A stretch of 32,721 bases of DNA, from assembly GCF_002860125.1 (NCBI RefSeq), contig NZ_PGVA01000047.1, forward strand, positions 1-32,721, read 5' to 3'. This DNA comes from Bacillus canaveralius. Lineage in GTDB: Bacteria > Bacillota > Bacilli > Bacillales > Cytobacillaceae. The first letter of the stretch is position 1. Every line of letters begins with the position of its first letter. A model generated the notes under the pieces. That model was not told where the DNA came from, ran no database searches, and saw nothing but the letters and a program-made list of their open reading frames with translations. Positions 30,485 to 32,721 of this stretch are shown here, in pieces. Position numbers and translations under genes: made by a program.

Positions 30485-32599
30485 TTATCCTGCCGCAACA
30501 GAAGGATCTTTAATAAATGGCATATGTCTGGAACCAGGTGCTTCTCCGTCTTTTTTAACTAAAACGATCTGAATAGCTTCCATTCGTTTAGCCAGCCCTT
30601 GTGTCCCTGCAGGCTCACCGTTTTTTGCCCAGCCTAACCAACCATAATCCTGAACGTGAACACGATAATAAACATCAAAGTAATCTGCTAAACCACCATT
30701 TAAAGCTATTTTAATTGCTTCTAGTCGTTTTCCTTGTCCAGTTGTACCAGATACTGCGCCAGTAGTTACGGGATTTAACCAGCCATAATCCTGTACATGC
30801 GCTGAATATGTAATATCGCCACTATAGGGAGCATTTGTGATATCAATCTTAATTGCTTCTAATCGTTTCGCTTTTCCTGTTGTTCCGCTCATTGCTCCAT
30901 TAACTGAATACCCCAGCCAACCGAACGTTTCAATATGCGTTGAATAAACCACGGATGGTTTTGTAATAAATGGTTTATCTGTTAAACCAGGAGATTCGCC
31001 ACCTTTTTCAGTCAAAACTATCTCAATGGCTTCCAATTGTGTTGATAATCCCTCTGTACCTGCAGATTCACCATTTTTTGCCCAACCTAACCAACCAAAT
31101 AATTCTGAGTGAACACGATAGTAAACATCGTAATGGTTTGCCATTTCTCCATTTAAACTAACTTGAATAGCTTCAGCTTGTTTACTCTTTCCAGTTGTAC
31201 CACTAACATTTCCATCAGAAACACTCTCTAACCAGCCATAATCCTGTACATGCGTCTTGTATGAAATTCCACCCGTAAATGGAGCATTTTCTAAAGAAAT
31301 TTGAATTGCTTCTATTTGTAACGCTTGACCAACTGTTCCACTTAGTTCCCCATCAGACACGGCACCTAACCAGCCGTAATTTTGAACATGGGTTTTGTAA
31401 GTTACAGATGGATTCGTTGTGCCGCTTCCATTGGACTTGTAATAAATCAATCCATAACCATAGTATGGATCTTGGCCGGCAACACCCAAATCTTTGGTAT
31501 TTCTCCTAAGTAGCGTTTTTAATTCACTATTTGTCAAATTGGGGTATTTCTCCTTTAAAAGAGCCAACATTCCCGTAACATGAGGAGTTGCTTGTGATGT
31601 GCCACTTTGAAATGCATAATTTCCCTGGGTAAATGTACTTATAATATTTTCACCCGGAGCTGAGAAATCCACTTCGTTACCAGTTGAAGAAAAGTCGCTT
31701 ATTTTTAGTGATTCATTCACGGATGATACCGCGATGACATCACTAAATTTTGCCGGATAATGTACTGAATTCTCTAATCCATCGTTACCACTGGCAGCCA
31801 CAATAAGAATACCTTTTTCATATGCATCATTAATCATTTGTTCAAATAATTGGCTGTATTCAGAACTGCCTAAACTAAGATTGATGATATCCATACCATT
31901 GGCAATGGCCCAATCTAAACCTTGCAAAATATCTTGCAGGTTTCCTGATCCCGAGCTGTCTAATACCTTGACAGCATATAGATCGGCGTCAGGTGCTACC
32001 CCAGTGATATCTAACCCATTTACACTTGCAATGTCAGGCTGTGCTGCAATAATGCCAGAAACATGTGTCCCGTGTCCATTGTCATCTTGCCATGAATTTG
32101 TGTAATCAACTGTTGAAACACCACCGGTAATATTCAACTCGTTATGGTTGGCGACCCCTGTATCAAGCACGGCCACTTTGACACCATCTCCTGTATAGCC
32201 TTCATTCCAAGATTCTTGAGAATTTGTTGCATTTATGTTCCATTGGGTTTCACCTGTGGAAGCAATCTGTGCTGATTGTAAAACTTTTACTGGTCCGGTT
32301 TCTGCAATGCTGAATGGTATGTTTTCCTCGATATATTCAATATTAGAATTTGATTCTAATTTCTTTAGATCATCTTCGGTAGCTACTACAGATATAGCCG
32401 GAACTGTTTTAAACTCATATTCTACTTTTTTACTTTCTTCTACTATATCTTCTTTGCCGTTTTCATTTTTATAAACAACAATGACCTCTTTTTCCTGTTT
32501 TGCCATTTCTTCAGCGTTCACAACAGGAGGATTATAGCCTGAAAAAATAATGATGAGACAGGAAAGGAAAGGTATCAAGTATGAGCTGAGTTTCTTCAT
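30485..32599 (-). CDS. Secreted subtilisin-like serine protease (S8) with six ChW repeats
   Basis: 704 aa. Signal peptide about 1-29 (ends VVNA), inhibitor I9-type propeptide about 38-98 (EVIVVYKNENGKEDIVEESK), peptidase S8 domain about 120-385 with catalytic D146 (VLDTG), H176 (NGHGTHVSG) and S335 (SGTSQATPH), and oxyanion asparagine in AASGND. The C-terminal 300 residues hold six ChW-type repeats with the pattern H-x(4)-GW ... G-x-x-SGT-x-G ... EAI-x-I. The key tryptophans are at 410, 456, 503, 561, 607 and 655, so the second three repeat the first three at a spacing of 151-152 residues. ChW repeats are held to bind the cell surface. SD GGAGTG. It is probably an exported, wall-bound protease that matures itself. 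Confidence 0.93.
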   Translation of the reverse strand: MKKLSSYLIPFLSCLIIIFSGYNPPVVNAEEMAKQEKEVIVVYKNENGKEDIVEESKKVEYEFKTVPAISVVATEDDLKKLESNSNIEYIEENIPFSIAETGPVKVLQSAQIASTGETQWNINATNSQESWNEGYTGDGVKVAVLDTGVANHNELNITGGVSTVDYTNSWQDDNGHGTHVSGIIAAQPDIASVNGLDITGVAPDADLYAVKVLDSSGSGNLQDILQGLDWAIANGMDIINLSLGSSEYSQLFEQMINDAYEKGILIVAASGNDGLENSVHYPAKFSDVIAVSSVNESLKISDFSSTGNEVDFSAPGENIISTFTQGNYAFQSGTSQATPHVTGMLALLKEKYPNLTNSELKTLLRRNTKDLGVAGQDPYYGYGLIYYKSNGSGTTNPSVTYKTHVQNYGWLGAVSDGELSGTVGQALQIEAIQISLENAPFTGGISYKTHVQDYGWLESVSDGNVSGTTGKSKQAEAIQVSLNGEMANHYDVYYRVHSELFGWLGWAKNGESAGTEGLSTQLEAIEIVLTEKGGESPGLTDKPFITKPSVVYSTHIETFGWLGYSVNGAMSGTTGKAKRLEAIKIDITNAPYSGDITYSAHVQDYGWLNPVTTGAVSGTTGQGKRLEAIKIALNGGLADYFDVYYRVHVQDYGWLGWAKNGEPAGTQGLAKRMEAIQIVLVKKDGEAPGSRHMPFIKDPSVAAG

Positions 32600-32721
32600 T
32601 TAGAATTCACTCCGTTATTATAAGAATTTGCTGAGATAATCCACTAGTTTTTTAAATAAAATCACTAGCGTTGCATTAAATAAAAGCGAATTTGTCAAGC
32701 TCAAATCAAATAAATTTATTT

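Noticed and set aside
30325-30513. Plus-strand frame of 62 aa between the RAYT and the protease
   Set aside because: No SD, overlaps the protease 3' end antisense, and has no recognisable pattern.
32617-32622. TATAAT (minus strand) just upstream of the protease gene as its promoter
   Set aside because: A start seven bases later would fall inside the SD, leaving no ribosome site, and no -35 is seen at 16-18 bases.

Overview
The window looks like chromosomal DNA of a low-GC, spore-former-type Firmicute of the family Bacillaceae. The grounds are AT-rich sequence, strong Shine-Dalgarno (SD) sites of the GGAGG type, TTG and GTG starts, a sigI-rsgI pair, an xpaC-telA (yaaN) operon, galU/gtaB and a TagU-type LCP protein. 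No rRNA, tRNA or CRISPR array was seen. Species cannot be assigned from the window.

Layout. (1) 1-9.5 kb is a cell-surface glycan region, mostly on the minus strand. It holds the start of a secreted PA14-type protein cut by the window edge, two GT2 glycosyltransferases with their own promoter, a three-part Gtr cluster (GtrB lipid-linked sugar synthase, GtrA flippase, GtrII-like polytopic glycosyltransferase), galU, a decayed second galU copy, and on the plus strand an LCP ligase. GalU makes UDP-glucose, GtrB would load sugar on undecaprenyl phosphate, GtrA would flip it, the GtrII-like protein would transfer it outside, and the LCP protein would attach anionic polymer to peptidoglycan. (2) 9.8-19.7 kb is a regulatory and signalling region: a small sigma-70-family factor, an EAL-domain protein with a changed loop 6 followed by a chemoreceptor, a Myb/wHTH-like DNA-binding protein, a lipoprotein, SigI with its anti-sigma factor RsgI, a secreted DUF5667 coiled-coil protein whose leader carries a clear c-di-GMP-I (GEMM) riboswitch, and a divergent pRiA4b ORF-3-like protein. 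(3) 20-29.5 kb shows gene decay. A deletion fuses a LytS-type histidine kinase to an amino-acid permease, a GNAT acetyltransferase has two homopolymer frameshifts, and comM has a one-base frameshift. Between these are intact-looking cassettes: an HD-domain dNTPase-like protein with a small wHTH partner, and xpaC-telA. (4) 29.5-32.7 kb has a REP-associated tyrosine transposase (RAYT) overlapping comM and flanked by two palindromes, then a secreted subtilisin-like protease whose C-terminus carries six ChW repeats arranged as a duplicated triplet.

The most interesting points are the c-di-GMP riboswitch on a secreted coiled-coil protein close to an EAL protein, the RAYT with its nearby palindromes, the HD/wHTH cassette (candidate nucleotide-depletion defence), and the ChW-tailed protease in a Bacillus-like genome. 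All calls come from reading sequence by eye; no database search was run.
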